A stretch of 64,000 nucleotides of DNA from Nocardia grenadensis NBRC 108939 (GCF_001613445.1 NZ_BDCJ01000004.1:62001-126000); one strand, 5' to 3'. Counted from the stretch's first letter, positions 8,084 to 20,085 are shown. Program-made: numbers and translations. Notes: a model not told the origin generated them from the letters alone.

Positions 8084-9408
8084 CCCTGACGCCCGTCCTC
8101 AGCAAGTACTGGAATCTGCCGAATTCCTGGACCCTCGACACCTACCGGGCCCACCGGGGATACGAAGCGCTGCCGATCGCGCTCGGCATGACGCCGGACC
8201 AGGTGATCACCACGGTCAAGGACGCCGGGCTGCGCGGCCGCGGCGGGGCCGGGTTCCCGACCGGTATGAAATGGGGTTTCATACCGCAGGGCCCCGAACC
8301 CGACGGCTCGACGAAACCGCACTACCTGGTGGTGAACGCGGACGAGTCCGAACCGGGCACCTGCAAGGACATCCCGCTCATGCTCGCGGCGCCGCATTCG
8401 CTCATCGAGGGGGTGATCATCGCCGCCTATGCCATTCGCGCCGCGCACGCCTTCATCTATCTGCGCGGTGAGGTGGTGCCGGTACTGCGCCGGCTGCAGG
8501 CCGCGGTCGCCGACGCCTACGCCGCCGGGCTGCTGGGCCGCGATATCCTCGGCTCCGGCTACGATCTGGAGCTCACCGTGCATGCCGGCGCCGGCGCCTA
8601 CATCTGCGGTGAGGAGACCGCCCTGCTGGATTCGCTGGAGGGCCGGCGCGGACAGCCCCGGTTACGCCCGCCGTTCCCGGCGGTCGCGGGTCTGTACGCC
8701 AGCCCGACCGTGGTGAACAATGTCGAATCCATCGCCAGTGTGCCGCCGATAATCCGCAACGGCCCCGCCTGGTTCCGCTCCATGGGCAGCGAGAAATCAC
8801 CCGGTTTCACGCTGTACTCGCTGTCCGGGCATATCGCGAGGCCCGGCCAGTACGAGGCGCCGCTCGGCATCACGCTGCGCGAACTGCTCGGGTACGCGGG
8901 CGGGGTCCGCGCGGGGCGGGAGCTGAAGTTCTGGACGCCCGGCGGTTCCTCGACCCCGCTGTTCACCGCCGAACATCTCGATGTGCCCTTGGATTACGAG
9001 AATGTGATGGCGCAGGGATCGATGCTGGGTACCAAGGCACTGCAGATCTTCGACGACACCACCTGCGTGGTCCGTGCGGTACTGCGCTGGACCGAGTTCT
9101 ACGCCCACGAATCCTGCGGTAAGTGCACCCCGTGCCGGGAGGGTACGTACTGGCTGGTCCAACTACTGACCCGGCTCGAATCGGGCCAGGGCACACCCAC
9201 CGACCTGGACAAACTTCTGGATATCGCCGACAACATCAACGGCAAGTCCTTCTGCGCGCTCGGCGACGGCGCGGCCAGCCCCATCATGTCCTCGCTGAAG
9301 TACTTCCGCGACGAATACCTCGCGCATATGACACACGGCGGCTGCCCGTTCGATCCGGCCCGCACGACCGCCTGGGCCGGATCCGCGGCCGGAGAGGGGA
9401 TCCGATGA
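8080..9408 (+). CDS. nuoF: NADH-quinone oxidoreductase subunit F
   Basis: A 442-residue 51-kDa-type subunit that binds NADH and FMN and carries the [4Fe-4S] cluster N3. The glycine-rich nucleotide motif [10 protein letters not shown] is near residue 53, [12 protein letters not shown] follows, and [13 protein letters not shown] belongs to the FMN/NADH pocket. The cluster motif [12 protein letters not shown] is near residue 350, with a fourth Cys in SFCALGDGA. The ATG at 8080 overlaps the nuoE stop; the frame is open further upstream but lies over nuoE. Confidence 0.97.
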   Translation: MTLTPVLSKYWNLPNSWTLDTYRAHRGYEALPIALGMTPDQVITTVKDAGLRGRGGAGFPTGMKWGFIPQGPEPDGSTKPHYLVVNADESEPGTCKDIPLMLAAPHSLIEGVIIAAYAIRAAHAFIYLRGEVVPVLRRLQAAVADAYAAGLLGRDILGSGYDLELTVHAGAGAYICGEETALLDSLEGRRGQPRLRPPFPAVAGLYASPTVVNNVESIASVPPIIRNGPAWFRSMGSEKSPGFTLYSLSGHIARPGQYEAPLGITLRELLGYAGGVRAGRELKFWTPGGSSTPLFTAEHLDVPLDYENVMAQGSMLGTKALQIFDDTTCVVRAVLRWTEFYAHESCGKCTPCREGTYWLVQLLTRLESGQGTPTDLDKLLDIADNINGKSFCALGDGAASPIMSSLKYFRDEYLAHMTHGGCPFDPARTTAWAGSAAGEGIR

Positions 9409-11861
9409 CCGCCACCGTCCGTTCCGATTCCGCCGATCTACAGCCGGCCGACCTGGTCACCGTCACGATCGACGGCATCACCGTCGCCGTCCCGGCCGGC
9501 ACCCTGCTCATTCGCGCCGCCGAACTGATCGGTATCCAGATCCCCCGGTTCTGCGATCATCCGCTACTCGCCCCGGTCGGTGCCTGCCGGCAGTGCCTGG
9601 TGGAGGTCGAAGGTCAGCGAAAACCTGTGGCCTCCTGCACCATGACGGTCACCGAGGGCATGGTGGCGCACACCCAGCTCGATTCCGCGGCCGCGGAGAA
9701 AGCGCAGCAGGGTGTGATGGAACTGCTGCTGATCAACCATCCGCTCGACTGCCCGGTCTGCGACAAAGGTGGGGAGTGCCCGCTGCAGAATCAGGCCATG
9801 TCCACCGGACGGGCGGAGACCCGCTTCGACGGGGAGAAGCGCAAGTACCCGAAACCGATTCCACTGTCGACCGCGGTCCTGCTCGATCGTGAACGGTGCG
9901 TGCTGTGCGCGCGCTGTACCCGTTTCTCCCAGCAGATCGCCGGGGACCCGTTCATCGAGCTACTCGATCGCGGCGCGCTACAGCAGGTCGGGACCGCCGC
10001 GCACGAGCCGCTCGATTCGTACTTCTCCGGTAACACCGTGCAGATCTGCCCGGTCGGTGCCCTCACCGGTACCAGCTACCGGTTCCGGGCCCGCCCGTTC
10101 GACCTGGTTTCCAGCCCGAATGTCTGCGAGCACTGCGCCTCCGGTTGCGCCCAGCGCACCGACCACCGACGCGGAAAGGTCCTACGCCGACTGGCCGGCG
10201 ACGATCCCGAGGTCAACGAGGAATGGAACTGCGACAAGGGACGCTGGGCATTCGCCTACACCGGTGAACGCGATCGGATCACCGACCCGCTGCTGCGCGG
10301 CGCCGACGGGGCGCTGACACCGTGCTCGTGGTCCGAGGCGCTCGCGGCCGCCGCGCGCGGTCTGCGCGCCGGCGTGGGTAACGCGGCGGTGCTGCCCGGC
10401 GGCCGGATCACCGAGGAGGAGGCGTACGCGTACGCCAAATTCGCGCGGACGGTACTGGGCACCAACAATATCGACTTCCGAGCCCGGGCCCAGACGGCGG
10501 AGGAAGCGGAATTCCTGGGCGCTTGGGTCGCCGGGCACACCGGCACCGTCACCTACGACAGTCTGGAGAAGGCACCGGTCGTGCTCCTGGCGGGGTTCGA
10601 ACCGGAGGAGGAATCGCCCATCGTCTACCTGCGGCTGCGTAAAGCGGCCCGGACCGGCGGGGTGCCGGTGTTCTCGATCGCCGCCCACGCGTCGCGCGGG
10701 CTGGAACGGATGTCCGGCACTCTGGTCCCGGCGGTCCCCGGCAGCGAGGCCCGGATCCTCACCGAGCTGATCGAACCCGGCGCCGAACCCGGCCCGGCGC
10801 GGTTGCTGCGGGAACCCGGCGCGGTGATCCTGGTCGGCGAACGGCTGGCGACCGCCCCCGGTGCGCTGTCGGCGGCGATCCGGCTCGCCGCCGATACCGG
10901 CGCCGCGCTCGCCTGGGTGCCGCGGCGGGCCGGCGAACGCGGCGCGGTGGAGGCCGGCGCGCTACCCGGTCTGCTCCCGGGGGGCCGGCCCGTCACCGAC
11001 CCCGACGCCCGGCAGCAGGTGGCCGAGATCTGGGGTGTCACCGATCTGCCCGATTCTCCCGGCCGGGATACCGCTTCGGTTCTCGACGGCACCGCGACGG
11101 TGGGCACGCTGGTGGTCGGCGGTATCGAACTCGCCGACCTGCCCGATCCCACCGCGGCGCGGGCCACCCTGCGGGCCGCCGATTTCGTGATCTCGCTGGA
11201 ACAGCGGCACAGTGAAGTCACCGCATACGCCGACGTCGTGTTCCCGGTGGCCACGGCGATGGAGAAATCCGGCACATTCCGCACCTGGGAGGGCCGCCCA
11301 CGTCCGTTCGCCGCGGCGCTGACCGCCAGCACGGTGCGCCGCACCGCCGCACCGCTGTCCGATCTGCGGGTGCTGCACAGTCTGGCGGCGGAAGTGGGAG
11401 TAACGCTCGGTCTTCCCGATACCGCCGCCGCACGGGCCGAACTCGACCGTCTCGGTCCCTGGACCGGCGCCACGGTCGCACCCCCCGGACGGCCGGCCGC
11501 GCCGCCCGTCCGCCCCGAACCCGGTACCGCGGTGCTGGCGAGCTGGCGGATGCTGCTGGACCGGGGCCGGATGCAGGACGGCGAAGCGAATCTGGCCGGT
11601 ATCGCGCGCCTGCCGGTGGCCAGGTTGTCGGCGGCGACCGCGGCGGAGGCGGGGGCGGCCGAGGGTGATCCGATCACCGTCACCACCCCGCACGGCGCCG
11701 TGACTCTGCCGCTGGTCGTCACCGACATGCCGGACCGGGTGGTATGGCTTCCCATGAACTCACCCGGATGCTCGATCCACACCGATCTCGGCGCCCGACC
11801 GGGCGACGTCGTGACCCTACGACGCGCCGACCAGCGGACGGAGGTATCCGACCATGACTGA
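9405..11861 (+). CDS. nuoG: NADH-quinone oxidoreductase subunit G
   Basis: An 818-residue 75-kDa-type subunit. The N-terminal ferredoxin-like domain has the [2Fe-2S] motif with [29 protein letters not shown] and [10 protein letters not shown] supply ligands for two [4Fe-4S] clusters. A further CEHCASGC begins the molybdopterin-oxidoreductase-like domain, which binds no molybdenum in complex I. The C-terminal half is Ala/Gly-rich and divergent, as in mycobacterial homologues. It joins NuoE and NuoF in the NADH-dehydrogenase module. ATG overlaps the nuoF stop; the 3' end overlaps nuoH by 8 bases. Confidence 0.96.
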   Translation: MTATVRSDSADLQPADLVTVTIDGITVAVPAGTLLIRAAELIGIQIPRFCDHPLLAPVGACRQCLVEVEGQRKPVASCTMTVTEGMVAHTQLDSAAAEKAQQGVMELLLINHPLDCPVCDKGGECPLQNQAMSTGRAETRFDGEKRKYPKPIPLSTAVLLDRERCVLCARCTRFSQQIAGDPFIELLDRGALQQVGTAAHEPLDSYFSGNTVQICPVGALTGTSYRFRARPFDLVSSPNVCEHCASGCAQRTDHRRGKVLRRLAGDDPEVNEEWNCDKGRWAFAYTGERDRITDPLLRGADGALTPCSWSEALAAAARGLRAGVGNAAVLPGGRITEEEAYAYAKFARTVLGTNNIDFRARAQTAEEAEFLGAWVAGHTGTVTYDSLEKAPVVLLAGFEPEEESPIVYLRLRKAARTGGVPVFSIAAHASRGLERMSGTLVPAVPGSEARILTELIEPGAEPGPARLLREPGAVILVGERLATAPGALSAAIRLAADTGAALAWVPRRAGERGAVEAGALPGLLPGGRPVTDPDARQQVAEIWGVTDLPDSPGRDTASVLDGTATVGTLVVGGIELADLPDPTAARATLRAADFVISLEQRHSEVTAYADVVFPVATAMEKSGTFRTWEGRPRPFAAALTASTVRRTAAPLSDLRVLHSLAAEVGVTLGLPDTAAARAELDRLGPWTGATVAPPGRPAAPPVRPEPGTAVLASWRMLLDRGRMQDGEANLAGIARLPVARLSAATAAEAGAAEGDPITVTTPHGAVTLPLVVTDMPDRVVWLPMNSPGCSIHTDLGARPGDVVTLRRADQRTEVSDHD

Positions 11862-13671
11862 TCTGTCCCTCTTCGGTCACGACCCGCTGTGGCTGGTCGC
11901 CGCAAAAGCCGTCGCCATTTTCGTATTCCTGCTGCTGACCGTGCTGTTCGGGGTGCTGATCGAACGCAAGGTCGTGGCCTGGATGCAGATGCGGGTCGGA
12001 CCCAACCGCGTGGGCCCCAAGGGATTGCTGCAGAGCGCCGCCGACGGCGTGAAGATGGCGTTCAAGGAAGATATCGTCCCCGCGATCGTGGACAAACCCA
12101 TCTTCGTGCTCGCGCCGATCATCTCGGTCGTCTCGGCCGTCCTGGCCTTCGCCGTGATCCCGTTCGGACCGGAGGTCTCGATCCTGGGGCAGCGAACCGC
12201 CCTGCAGCTCACCGATCTACACGTCGGTGTTCTCTATATCCTCGCGGTCACCTCGATCGGTGTGTACGGGATCGTGCTGGCCGGCTGGGCCTCGGGCTCC
12301 ACCTATCCCCTGCTGGGCGGGCTACGCTCCACCGCGCAGGTGATCTCCTACGAGATCTCCATGGCGCTCTGCTTCGGGGCGGTGTTCCTGCTCGGTGGCA
12401 CCATGGCGACCTCCGGCATCATCGCCGCCCAGCAGCCCACCTGGTATGTATTCCTGCTGTTGCCGTCGTTCCTCATCTACTGCATCTCCATGGTCGGGGA
12501 GACCAACCGGGCGCCGTTCGACCTGCCCGAGGCCGAGGGCGAGCTCGTCGGCGGGTTCCACACCGAGTACTCCTCGCTGAAGTTCGCGATGTTCATGCTC
12601 GCCGAGTACGTGAACATGGCGACGGTCTCGGCGCTGGCGACCACCATGTTCCTCGGCGGCTGGCGGGCCCCGTTCCCCGTCAACCTGTGGGAGGGCGCGA
12701 ATTCGGGCTGGTGGCCGCTGCTGTGGTTCACCGCCAAGGTCTGGATGTTCCTGTTCGTGTTCATCTGGCTGCGCGGGACGCTGCCGCGGCTGCGCTACGA
12801 CCAGTTCATGAGCCTGGGCTGGAAACTGCTCATCCCGACCTCGCTGGCCTGGGTGATGGTGGTGGCCACCGCGCGGGTTCTCGATCTCGAGGGATACCCC
12901 GTGCGCACCCCGATTCTGGTGATCGGTGGCCTGCTGCTCACCGGGCTCCTGATCGGGCTGTTCCTGCGGGCCGGAAACGCACCGGCCACCGCGCCCGAGT
13001 TCGGTCCCGAGGACGATCTACCGGTGGGGAGCGCTGTACCGGGTACCCCGGGGGGAAACCAGGTGTTCCTGGGATTCCCGACCCCGCCGTTGCCGGAGCG
13101 GACCTCGACCATCACCTCGTCCCCCGGGCTCTTCGAACCGCTGGCGGGTTTCGCGGTCACCGCGCTCACCATGTTCAAGAAGCCCAATACCGAGTTCTAT
13201 CCCGAGGAGAAGGTCCCCACCGCGCCGCGCTACCACGGACGCCACCAGCTCAACCGGCATCCCGACGGCCTGGAGAAATGCATCGGCTGTGAGCTGTGCG
13301 CCTGGGCCTGCCCAGCGGACGCGATCTACGTCGAAGGCGCCGACAATACCGACGAGGAGCGCTTCTCCCCCGGTGAACGCTATGGGCGGGTATATCAGAT
13401 CAACTATCTGCGCTGTATCGGTTGCGGCCTGTGCATCGAGGCATGCCCGACCCGGGCGCTGACGATGACCAACGAGTACGAACTCACCGACGACAACCGC
13501 GCCGATCTCATCTACGAGAAGGACCGGTTACTCGCCCCGCTGGAGCCGGAGATGCAGGCCCCGCCGCACGAGATGCAGCCGGGTAGCACGGAAGCCGACT
13601 ACTACCTCGGCCGGGTGGGCCCCGTGACACAGCGGCCCACCGCCGAGACCGCGCCGGGAGGCAAGCGATGA
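11854..13671 (+). CDS. nuoHI: Fused NuoH-NuoI subunit of complex I
   Basis: A 605-residue open frame. Residues ~1-385 are NuoH, the eight-helix subunit at the quinone entrance, with [15 protein letters not shown]-like region [14 protein letters not shown] and GGFHTEYSS. Residues ~430-605 are NuoI, with two [4Fe-4S] motifs [12 protein letters not shown] and [12 protein letters not shown] (clusters N6a/N6b). The joining ~45 residues are Pro/Gly-rich. No stop or frame change separates the parts. A GTG at 13063 behind a gggggga tract could also start a separate NuoI, so both a fusion and internal initiation are possible. Usually these are two proteins. Confidence 0.9.
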   Translation: MTDLSLFGHDPLWLVAAKAVAIFVFLLLTVLFGVLIERKVVAWMQMRVGPNRVGPKGLLQSAADGVKMAFKEDIVPAIVDKPIFVLAPIISVVSAVLAFAVIPFGPEVSILGQRTALQLTDLHVGVLYILAVTSIGVYGIVLAGWASGSTYPLLGGLRSTAQVISYEISMALCFGAVFLLGGTMATSGIIAAQQPTWYVFLLLPSFLIYCISMVGETNRAPFDLPEAEGELVGGFHTEYSSLKFAMFMLAEYVNMATVSALATTMFLGGWRAPFPVNLWEGANSGWWPLLWFTAKVWMFLFVFIWLRGTLPRLRYDQFMSLGWKLLIPTSLAWVMVVATARVLDLEGYPVRTPILVIGGLLLTGLLIGLFLRAGNAPATAPEFGPEDDLPVGSAVPGTPGGNQVFLGFPTPPLPERTSTITSSPGLFEPLAGFAVTALTMFKKPNTEFYPEEKVPTAPRYHGRHQLNRHPDGLEKCIGCELCAWACPADAIYVEGADNTDEERFSPGERYGRVYQINYLRCIGCGLCIEACPTRALTMTNEYELTDDNRADLIYEKDRLLAPLEPEMQAPPHEMQPGSTEADYYLGRVGPVTQRPTAETAPGGKR

Positions 13672-14519
13672 CCGGCACCGAAACAGCCCTGCTGGCCGCC
13701 GCCCCGCTGACCGCGGCCGGCACGGGTGAAACGGTCCAGTTCTGGATCCTCGCACCGCTGGCGGTGCTCGGCGCGCTCGGTATGGTCTTCGCGGCCAAGG
13801 CCGTGCACTCGGCGATCTGTCTGGCGGCCACCATGATCACGCTGGCGGTGTTCTACATCGCTCAGGACGCGCTGTTCCTCGGAGTCGTGCAGATCGTGGT
13901 GTACACCGGCGCGGTGATGATGCTGTTCCTGTTCGTCCTGATGCTGGTGGGCGTCGATTCGGCGGAATCGCTGCGGGAGACGCTGCGCGGGCAGCGGATC
14001 GCCGCCGGAGTGGTCGGCGTCGGCTTCGGGATCCTGCTGTGCACGGGTATCGCGCACGGCGTCCGCAATTCCGGTATCGAATTCCCCGCCACCGGTTTCC
14101 CCGGTCGTGACGTGATCGGCGCGTTGGCCGAACTGATCTTCGTCCGCTACGTCTGGGCCTTCGAACTCACCGGCGCCCTGTTGATCGCCGCCACCATCGG
14201 TGCCATGTTGCTGGCGCATCGGGAGAAGTTCGGTCCGAAACTCGGCCAGCGGGAACTGTCGCGCCGGCGGTTCCGCGACGCCGGGCACCGGCCCACCCCG
14301 CTGCCCACTCCCGGTGTCTACGCCCGGCACAACGCGGTGGACATCCCGGCGCGGCTCCCGGACGGATCCTTCGAGGAGCTGTCGGTGTCGACCATTCTGC
14401 GACACCGCCGCACCCAGGCACTCACCGATGCGGCGGTGCTCTCGGTCGGCTCCGCGTCCACCCCCGGACCCGACGACGCCCGCGCCACCCGCCCGGCCGA
14501 CGAGGAAGGTATCCGGTGA
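13668..14519 (+). CDS. nuoJ: NADH-quinone oxidoreductase subunit J
   Basis: A 283-residue membrane-arm subunit with about five helices in the first 185 residues. The third contains [21 protein letters not shown], the conserved segment with the pi-bulge involved in coupling. The remaining ~100 residues are a hydrophilic cytoplasmic tail, longer than in proteobacteria but typical for actinobacteria. The ATG overlaps the nuoHI stop and the stop overlaps the nuoK GTG. Confidence 0.95.
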   Translation: MTGTETALLAAAPLTAAGTGETVQFWILAPLAVLGALGMVFAAKAVHSAICLAATMITLAVFYIAQDALFLGVVQIVVYTGAVMMLFLFVLMLVGVDSAESLRETLRGQRIAAGVVGVGFGILLCTGIAHGVRNSGIEFPATGFPGRDVIGALAELIFVRYVWAFELTGALLIAATIGAMLLAHREKFGPKLGQRELSRRRFRDAGHRPTPLPTPGVYARHNAVDIPARLPDGSFEELSVSTILRHRRTQALTDAAVLSVGSASTPGPDDARATRPADEEGIR

Positions 14520-14815
14520 ATCCCGAGAACTATCTGTTCCTGTCCGCGCTACTGTTCACCATCGGCGCCGCGGGCGTGCTGCTGCGACGTAACGCGATCA
14601 TCGTCTTCATGTGCATCGAGCTCATGCTCAATGCGGTGAACCTCGCGTTCGTCACCTTCGCGCGGATGCACGCGAATCTCGACGGCCAGGTCTTCGCCTT
14701 CTTCACCATGGTGGTCGCCGCGGCCGAGGTCGTGGTCGGTCTGGCCATCATCGTCACCATCTTCCGTGCCCGCCGCTCGACCTCGGTCGACGACGCCAAC
14801 CTGCTGAAGTTCTGA
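14516..14815 (+). CDS. nuoK: NADH-quinone oxidoreductase subunit K
   Basis: A 99-residue three-helix membrane subunit, MrpC-like, carrying the conserved membrane Glu in [13 protein letters not shown] and a second Glu in [11 protein letters not shown] that form part of the proton path. The GTG start overlaps the nuoJ stop (GTGA). Length is canonical. The gene is followed by a 152-bp untranslated stretch with tandem repeats before nuoL, the only real gap in the second half of the operon. Confidence 0.96.
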   Translation: MNPENYLFLSALLFTIGAAGVLLRRNAIIVFMCIELMLNAVNLAFVTFARMHANLDGQVFAFFTMVVAAAEVVVGLAIIVTIFRARRSTSVDDANLLKF

Positions 14816-14963
14816 CGTGCTCGGGTCAAACACGGAGACGGTAGCGCAGCGTCACCACGCAGCGCTCCCGAACATGCCGAAAGGACCTGACATGTTCGGG
14901 TCAAGCGCGGAGGAGGCAGCGCAGCGTCACCACGCAGCGCTCCCGAACATGTCGAGAGGACAC
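14813..14963. repeat. Tandem 75-bp repeat with alternative hairpins between nuoK and nuoL
   Basis: Two near-identical units, 14813-14887 and 14888-14963, differ at only a few bases; each begins tgac(a/g)tg and ends at the next tgac. Within unit 2, gacatgttcggg (14889-14900) and cccgaacatgtc (14942-14953) are perfect 12-bp complements. The 5' arm can instead pair over 10 bp with cccgaacatg of unit 1 (14867-14876). The two hairpins exclude each other, and the second ends where the nuoL ribosome site (gagagga) begins. No protein is encoded. Confidence 0.8.
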
Positions 14964-14967
14964 TGAC

Positions 14968-16854
14968 GTGGATACCGCAACACTGTGGTTGCTGCCCGCC
15001 CTGCCGCTGGCCGGCGCCGCCGTACTGCTGCTGACCGGGCGTCGCTCCGACGCATGGGGTCATCTGCTCGCCACCATGACCGCACTGGCCTCGTTCGTGG
15101 TGGCGGTGCTCGCCTTCCTCGGGATGCTCGGCCGTTCCGGCGCCGATCGCGCGGTGGCACTGGATCTGTTCAGCTGGGTCCCGATAGCCGGGCTGCGCGT
15201 CGACTTCGCGCTCGCACTGGACCAGCTGTCCATCTGTTTCGCCCTGCTCATCACCGGCGTCGGCTCGCTCATCCACATCTACTCCGTCGGATACATGAGC
15301 CACGATCCCGGCCGCCGCCGGTTCTTCGCCTACCTGAACCTGTTCCTCGCGGCCATGCTGCTGCTGGTACTGGCGAACAACTACCTGGTGCTGTATCTGG
15401 GCTGGGAGGGCGTCGGTCTGGCCTCATATCTGCTGATCGGATTCTGGTACCACAAACCGACGGCGGCCACGGCCGCCAAGAAGGCATTCGTGGTCAACCG
15501 GGTCGGCGATATGGGCCTGGCGATCGCCATGATGATCATGTTCGCCACCTTCGGATCCCTCGATTTCGGTGCGGTGTTCGCCGCCGCCCCGGGGGCGAGC
15601 GACGCCATACTGACCGCCGTCGGCCTGTTCCTGCTGCTGGCCGCCTGCGGTAAATCCGCCCAGGTACCACTGCAATCGTGGCTCGGGGACGCCATGGAGG
15701 GCCCCACCCCGGTGTCGGCGCTCATCCATGCCGCCACCATGGTCACCGCGGGTGTGTACCTGATCGCCCGCTCGAATCCGCTCTACGATCTCGCGCCCAC
15801 CGCCCGGGTCGCGGTGGTGGTGGTCGGTGCGGTGACCCTGTTGTTCGGCGCGATCATCGGTTGTGCCAAAGACGACATCAAGAAGGCGCTGGCCGCCTCC
15901 ACCATGAGCCAGATCGGCTACATGGTGCTGGCCGTCGGCCTCGGTCCCGCGGGCTACGCGGTGGCCATCATGCATCTGCTGACCCACGGCTTCTTCAAGG
16001 CCGGCCTGTTCCTCGGAGCGGGTTCGGTCATGCACGCCATGAACGACGAAACCGATATGCGGCGCTACGGCGGGTTGCGCACCCTGCTGCCGATCACCTA
16101 CATCACTTTCGGTCTCGGATATCTCGCCATCATCGGTGTGCCGCCGTTCGCCGGGTTCTTCTCCAAGGACCGCATCATCGAAGCGGCCTTCGCCGCCGAA
16201 GGCGCCGCCGGTCCGATCCTGGGCACCGTCACGCTGCTCGGCGCTGGACTCACCGCCTTCTATATGACGCGGGTGATGCTGCTGACCTTCTTCGGCGCAC
16301 GCCGCTGGAAGCCCGATACCCACCCGCACGAATCCCCCGCCGTGATGACGGGTCCGATGATCCTGCTGGCACTCGGATCCATCGGCGCCGGAGCGGTTTT
16401 CGTCTGGGGATCCTCGCTGCAGAACTGGCTGGCACCGGTCGTCGGCGAGCACCACGGTGAACCGATGCTTCCGGTACCGGTGATCACCGGGCTCGCCCTC
16501 GCGGTGGTGGCGGTGGGCGTAGCGGTCGCCTACCGGCAGTACGGGCGCAGCGCGGTGCCCGACACCGCACCGCGGGAGGTGACCGCGCTGACCGTGGCCG
16601 CGCGCCGCGATCTCTACGGAGACACCGTCAACGAGGCCGCCTTCATGCGGCCCGGCCGCCACCTGACCCGCGCCCTGGTCTTCCTCGACAACCGCGGGAT
16701 CGACGGGCTCGTCAACGGCACCGCCGCCGTCATCGGCGGTCTGTCCGCACGGGCCCGCCGGATCCAGACCGGTTTCGTCCGTTCGTATGCCCTGTCCATG
16801 TTCGCCGGCGCGGCCCTGGTGGCCGCAGCCCTGCTGGCCGTGAGGATCTGGTGA
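14968..16854 (+). CDS. nuoL: NADH-quinone oxidoreductase subunit L
   Basis: A 628-residue antiporter-like subunit at the distal end of the membrane arm, with about 14-16 helices and the lateral helix at the C-terminus. Key charged residues are in [18 protein letters not shown] (Glu) and in [43 protein letters not shown] is the usual discontinuous-helix region. It translocates protons. The GTG at 14968 follows gagagga (14953-14959) that abuts the repeat hairpin. The stop overlaps the nuoM GTG. Confidence 0.96.
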   Translation: MDTATLWLLPALPLAGAAVLLLTGRRSDAWGHLLATMTALASFVVAVLAFLGMLGRSGADRAVALDLFSWVPIAGLRVDFALALDQLSICFALLITGVGSLIHIYSVGYMSHDPGRRRFFAYLNLFLAAMLLLVLANNYLVLYLGWEGVGLASYLLIGFWYHKPTAATAAKKAFVVNRVGDMGLAIAMMIMFATFGSLDFGAVFAAAPGASDAILTAVGLFLLLAACGKSAQVPLQSWLGDAMEGPTPVSALIHAATMVTAGVYLIARSNPLYDLAPTARVAVVVVGAVTLLFGAIIGCAKDDIKKALAASTMSQIGYMVLAVGLGPAGYAVAIMHLLTHGFFKAGLFLGAGSVMHAMNDETDMRRYGGLRTLLPITYITFGLGYLAIIGVPPFAGFFSKDRIIEAAFAAEGAAGPILGTVTLLGAGLTAFYMTRVMLLTFFGARRWKPDTHPHESPAVMTGPMILLALGSIGAGAVFVWGSSLQNWLAPVVGEHHGEPMLPVPVITGLALAVVAVGVAVAYRQYGRSAVPDTAPREVTALTVAARRDLYGDTVNEAAFMRPGRHLTRALVFLDNRGIDGLVNGTAAVIGGLSARARRIQTGFVRSYALSMFAGAALVAAALLAVRIW

Positions 16855-18473
16855 GCGCCGTGCCCTGGTTGTCCGTGCTCTGGCTGTTGCCCGTGGTGGG
16901 CGCGGCGGTCGTACTCTCGCTGCCGGCCGCGCAGCGACTACTGGCCCGCTGGGTCGGGCTGCTGTTCACCGTGGCCACGTTCGGTGTGGCGCTGGGGGTG
17001 GCAGCGGCCTTCCAACCCGGCGGCGAGCAGTTCCAGTTCGTCGAATCCCACACCTGGATACCGGCGTTCGGCGCCGGGTACACCCTCGGCGTGGACGGGA
17101 TCGCGCTGGTCCTGGTGCTGCTCACGGCGGGTCTGGTCCCGCTGCTGGTCATCGCCGGCTGGCACGACGACCGCGAGGTCGGCACCGGGAAACGGGTGGC
17201 ACACACCTATATCGCGCTCACCCTCCTGGTGGAGGCGATGGTGCTGGTGTCGTTCCTGTCCCTGGACATCCTGCTGTTCTACGTCTTCTTCGAGGCAATG
17301 CTGATCCCGATGTACTTCCTCATCGGCGGTTTCGGGCCACGTACCGACGATGCCCAGGTCCGGCAGCAGCGTTCCCGCGCCGCGGTCAAATTCCTCCTCT
17401 ACAACCTCTTCGGCGGCCTGATCATGCTCGCCGCGGTGATCGGCCTCTATGTCCTCACCGTCCAGCAGGATCTCGGCGCGGACGGCGCCGGCACCTTCGA
17501 CCTGCGCACGGTCGTCGCGGCCGCCAACTCCGGACAGCTCGGCGCCGGGCCGGCGGTGCTCAACGCCCTGTTCCTCGGTTTCATGTTCGCGTTCGCGGTC
17601 AAGGCGCCGCTGTGGCCGCTGCACACCTGGCTGCCGGACGCCGCCGTCTCGGCGACCCCGGCGAGCGCGGTGCTGATGATGGCGGTGGTCGACAAGGTCG
17701 GCACCTTCGGGATGCTGCGTTACTGTCTGCTGTTGTTCCCCACCGCGGTCGACACCTACGCGCCGCTGGTGATCACGCTGGCCGTGATCGGCATCCTCTA
17801 CGGTGCGCTGCTGGCCATCGGCCAGACCGATGTGATGCGCCTTATCGCCTACACTTCCATCTCGCATTTCGGTTTCATCGTGCTCGGTATCTTCGCCATG
17901 ACCAGTCAGGCCCAGACCGGCGCGACCCTCTACATGGTCAATCACGGCCTGTCCACGGCGGCGCTGTTCCTGGTGGCCGGTTTCCTGGTCTCGCGGCGCG
18001 GCAGCCGGCTGATCGCCGACTACGGCGGAGTGCAGAAAGTGGCGCCGGTACTGGCCGGCACGTTCTTCATCGCCGGTCTGGCCACCCTCTCCCTGCCCGG
18101 ACTCGCCCCGTTCGTCAGCGAATTCCTGGTTCTGATCGGCACATTCAGCAGGTATCGGGTGGCCGCGGTGATCGCCGCCGCCGCGCTGGTCCTGGCGGCG
18201 ATCTATGTGCTGTGGCTGTACCAGCGGATGATGACGGGGCCGGTACGCGAGGGCAGCGAACGTATCCGTGATTTGGTGCCGCGCGAACTCGTGGTCGTGG
18301 TGCCGTTACTCGGTGCCCTGATCTTCTTCGGCGTCTATCCGAAGCCGGTACTGGATTTCATCGACCCGGCGGTGACCCAGACCCTCACCACGGTCGGCAG
18401 TGTCGATCCCGCACCGCCGGTCCCGGCCCGGCCGGAGGCGGCGAACCCCGGAGGTGTGCATCATGAGCGCTGA
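16851..18473 (+). CDS. nuoM: NADH-quinone oxidoreductase subunit M
   Basis: A 540-residue antiporter-like membrane subunit with about 14 helices. The conserved Glu lies in [17 protein letters not shown] and the Lys in [32 protein letters not shown] lies in the discontinuous-helix area. It forms one of three proton channels of complex I. The GTG overlaps the nuoL stop, and its 3' end overlaps nuoN by 11 bases. A short Pro-rich tail precedes the stop. Confidence 0.96.
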   Translation: MSAVPWLSVLWLLPVVGAAVVLSLPAAQRLLARWVGLLFTVATFGVALGVAAAFQPGGEQFQFVESHTWIPAFGAGYTLGVDGIALVLVLLTAGLVPLLVIAGWHDDREVGTGKRVAHTYIALTLLVEAMVLVSFLSLDILLFYVFFEAMLIPMYFLIGGFGPRTDDAQVRQQRSRAAVKFLLYNLFGGLIMLAAVIGLYVLTVQQDLGADGAGTFDLRTVVAAANSGQLGAGPAVLNALFLGFMFAFAVKAPLWPLHTWLPDAAVSATPASAVLMMAVVDKVGTFGMLRYCLLLFPTAVDTYAPLVITLAVIGILYGALLAIGQTDVMRLIAYTSISHFGFIVLGIFAMTSQAQTGATLYMVNHGLSTAALFLVAGFLVSRRGSRLIADYGGVQKVAPVLAGTFFIAGLATLSLPGLAPFVSEFLVLIGTFSRYRVAAVIAAAALVLAAIYVLWLYQRMMTGPVREGSERIRDLVPRELVVVVPLLGALIFFGVYPKPVLDFIDPAVTQTLTTVGSVDPAPPVPARPEAANPGGVHHER

Positions 18474-20085
18474 GTTGTCCGCCGGCGCGGTCCTGGCCGC
18501 GACCGTACCGGCGCCGAGTATCGAATACCACGTGCTGGCGCCGATCCTCATCGTGTTCGGCGCGGCCGTGGTGGGTGTACTGGTGGACGCGTTCTTCCCG
18601 CGCCCGTGGCGGTATCCCGTACAGCTGGTCCTGACCTTGGCGGCCCTGGGGGCCGCCCTGGTCGCTGTACTTCTGCTGTCCGGGACCGCGACGACGGCCG
18701 CGGTCGGCGCGGTCGCGGTCGACGGGGTCACTCTTTTCCTGCAGGGCACTCTGCTGATCGTCGGCATCCTGTCGGTACTGTTCGTCGCCGAACGCGGGCC
18801 GCTGCCCCGGCCGCGCTCCGGTCCAGGGACCTGGAGCCGCGCCGCCGCGACCCCCGACTATGGAATGGACGCCTTCACCCCGCAGGCCTCCGCCGTCCCG
18901 GGCAGCGGGGCCGAGCGGTCGGCCGCGACCGCGGGCATCACACCCACCGAGGTCTTCCCGCTGCTGATGCTGGCGCTGGGCGGTCTGCTGCTGTTCCCGG
19001 CCGCCAACGATCTGCTCACCATGTTCGTCGCGCTCGAGGTGCTGTCTTTGCCGCTGTACCTGCTGTGCGGTCTGGCCCGGCGGCGCCGGCTGCTCTCCCA
19101 GGAAGCGGCGCTCAAGTACTTCCTGCTGGGCGCGTTCTCCTCGGCGTTCTTCCTGTACGGGGTCGCGTTGCTCTACGGCCAGACCGGCACGGTCCGGCTT
19201 GCCGGAATCGCCGACGCGCTCGCCGCCGAGACCGGCACGCCGACCCTGGCGCTGCTGGGTGTGGCCATGCTGGCCGTGGGTCTGCTGTTCAAGGTCGGCG
19301 CGGTGCCGTTCCAGGCATGGGTGCCCGATGTGTACCAGGGCGCACCGACGCCGATCACCGCGTTCATGGCGGCGGCGACCAAGATCGCCGCGCTGGGCGC
19401 CCTGCTGCGTGTGCTGTCCGTCGGTGTGGCGGATATCGCCGACGACTGGCGGCCGGTACTGGCGGCCGTCGCGGTGGCCACCATGGTGGTCGGCGCGATC
19501 CTGGCGATCACGCAGACCGATATGAAGCGGATGCTCGCCTACTCGTCCATCGCGCATACCGGGTTCCTGCTCACCGCGCTGGTCGCCGCCGACGCCCGCG
19601 GCATCGCCGCGACTCTGTTCTATCTGTTCGTCTACGGCCTGGGCACCCTGGGCGCCTTCGCGATCGTGAGCATGGTGCGCGACGCCGACGGGACGGAGGC
19701 GACGGCGCTGGCGCGCTGGGCCGGGCTGGGCCGCCGGGCCCCGTGGCTAGCCACCATGTTCGCGCTCCTGCTCCTGTCGTTCGCGGGTATCCCGATCACG
19801 GCGGGATTCGTCGCGAAGTTCGCGGTATTCCAGGCCGCGGCCGGCAGTGACGCCGGTCTGCTGGTGATCGTCGGTGTCCTGGCCAGTGCGGTCGCCGCGT
19901 TCTTCTATGTCCGGGTGATCGTGTTGATGTTCTTCACCGATCCGCCGGCCGACCCACCCGTGGTCGCCGGTCCACCCGCGGCGACCACGGTGGCGGGAAT
20001 CGCGGCGCTGGCCACGCTGATCTTCGGCATCCTTCCGCAACCACTGCTGGATCTCGCCGGCCGTGCCGGGGAATTCGTGCGGTAG
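18463..20085 (+). CDS. nuoN: NADH-quinone oxidoreductase subunit N
   Basis: A 540-residue antiporter-like membrane subunit, last gene of the nuo operon. FVALEVLSLPLYLLCGL carries the conserved Glu, and LFKVGAVPFQAWVPDVYQGAPTP the conserved Lys. An inserted hydrophilic loop at about residues 108-152 is a feature of actinobacterial NuoN. The ATG at 18463 follows ggaggtg (18450-18456); the frame is open a little further upstream inside nuoM. No terminator hairpin was identified after the stop. Confidence 0.95.
   Translation: MSAELSAGAVLAATVPAPSIEYHVLAPILIVFGAAVVGVLVDAFFPRPWRYPVQLVLTLAALGAALVAVLLLSGTATTAAVGAVAVDGVTLFLQGTLLIVGILSVLFVAERGPLPRPRSGPGTWSRAAATPDYGMDAFTPQASAVPGSGAERSAATAGITPTEVFPLLMLALGGLLLFPAANDLLTMFVALEVLSLPLYLLCGLARRRRLLSQEAALKYFLLGAFSSAFFLYGVALLYGQTGTVRLAGIADALAAETGTPTLALLGVAMLAVGLLFKVGAVPFQAWVPDVYQGAPTPITAFMAAATKIAALGALLRVLSVGVADIADDWRPVLAAVAVATMVVGAILAITQTDMKRMLAYSSIAHTGFLLTALVAADARGIAATLFYLFVYGLGTLGAFAIVSMVRDADGTEATALARWAGLGRRAPWLATMFALLLLSFAGIPITAGFVAKFAVFQAAAGSDAGLLVIVGVLASAVAAFFYVRVIVLMFFTDPPADPPVVAGPPAATTVAGIAALATLIFGILPQPLLDLAGRAGEFVR

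Noticed and set aside
10625..11905. Long minus-strand open frame of 426 codons under nuoG
   Set aside because: It lies antisense to a clear nuoG, has a Ser/Arg/Pro-rich arbitrary composition and no motifs; long antisense frames are expected in GC-rich coding DNA.
14530..15303. Minus-strand frame containing a repeated peptide (LRGDAALP twice)
   Set aside because: The peptide repeat only mirrors the tandem DNA repeat between nuoK and nuoL, and the rest of the frame is antisense to nuoK and nuoL.
15424..16662. Minus-strand frame of 412 codons under nuoL, rich in His and Gly
   Set aside because: Antisense to nuoL, no recognisable domain, composition typical of a shadow frame.
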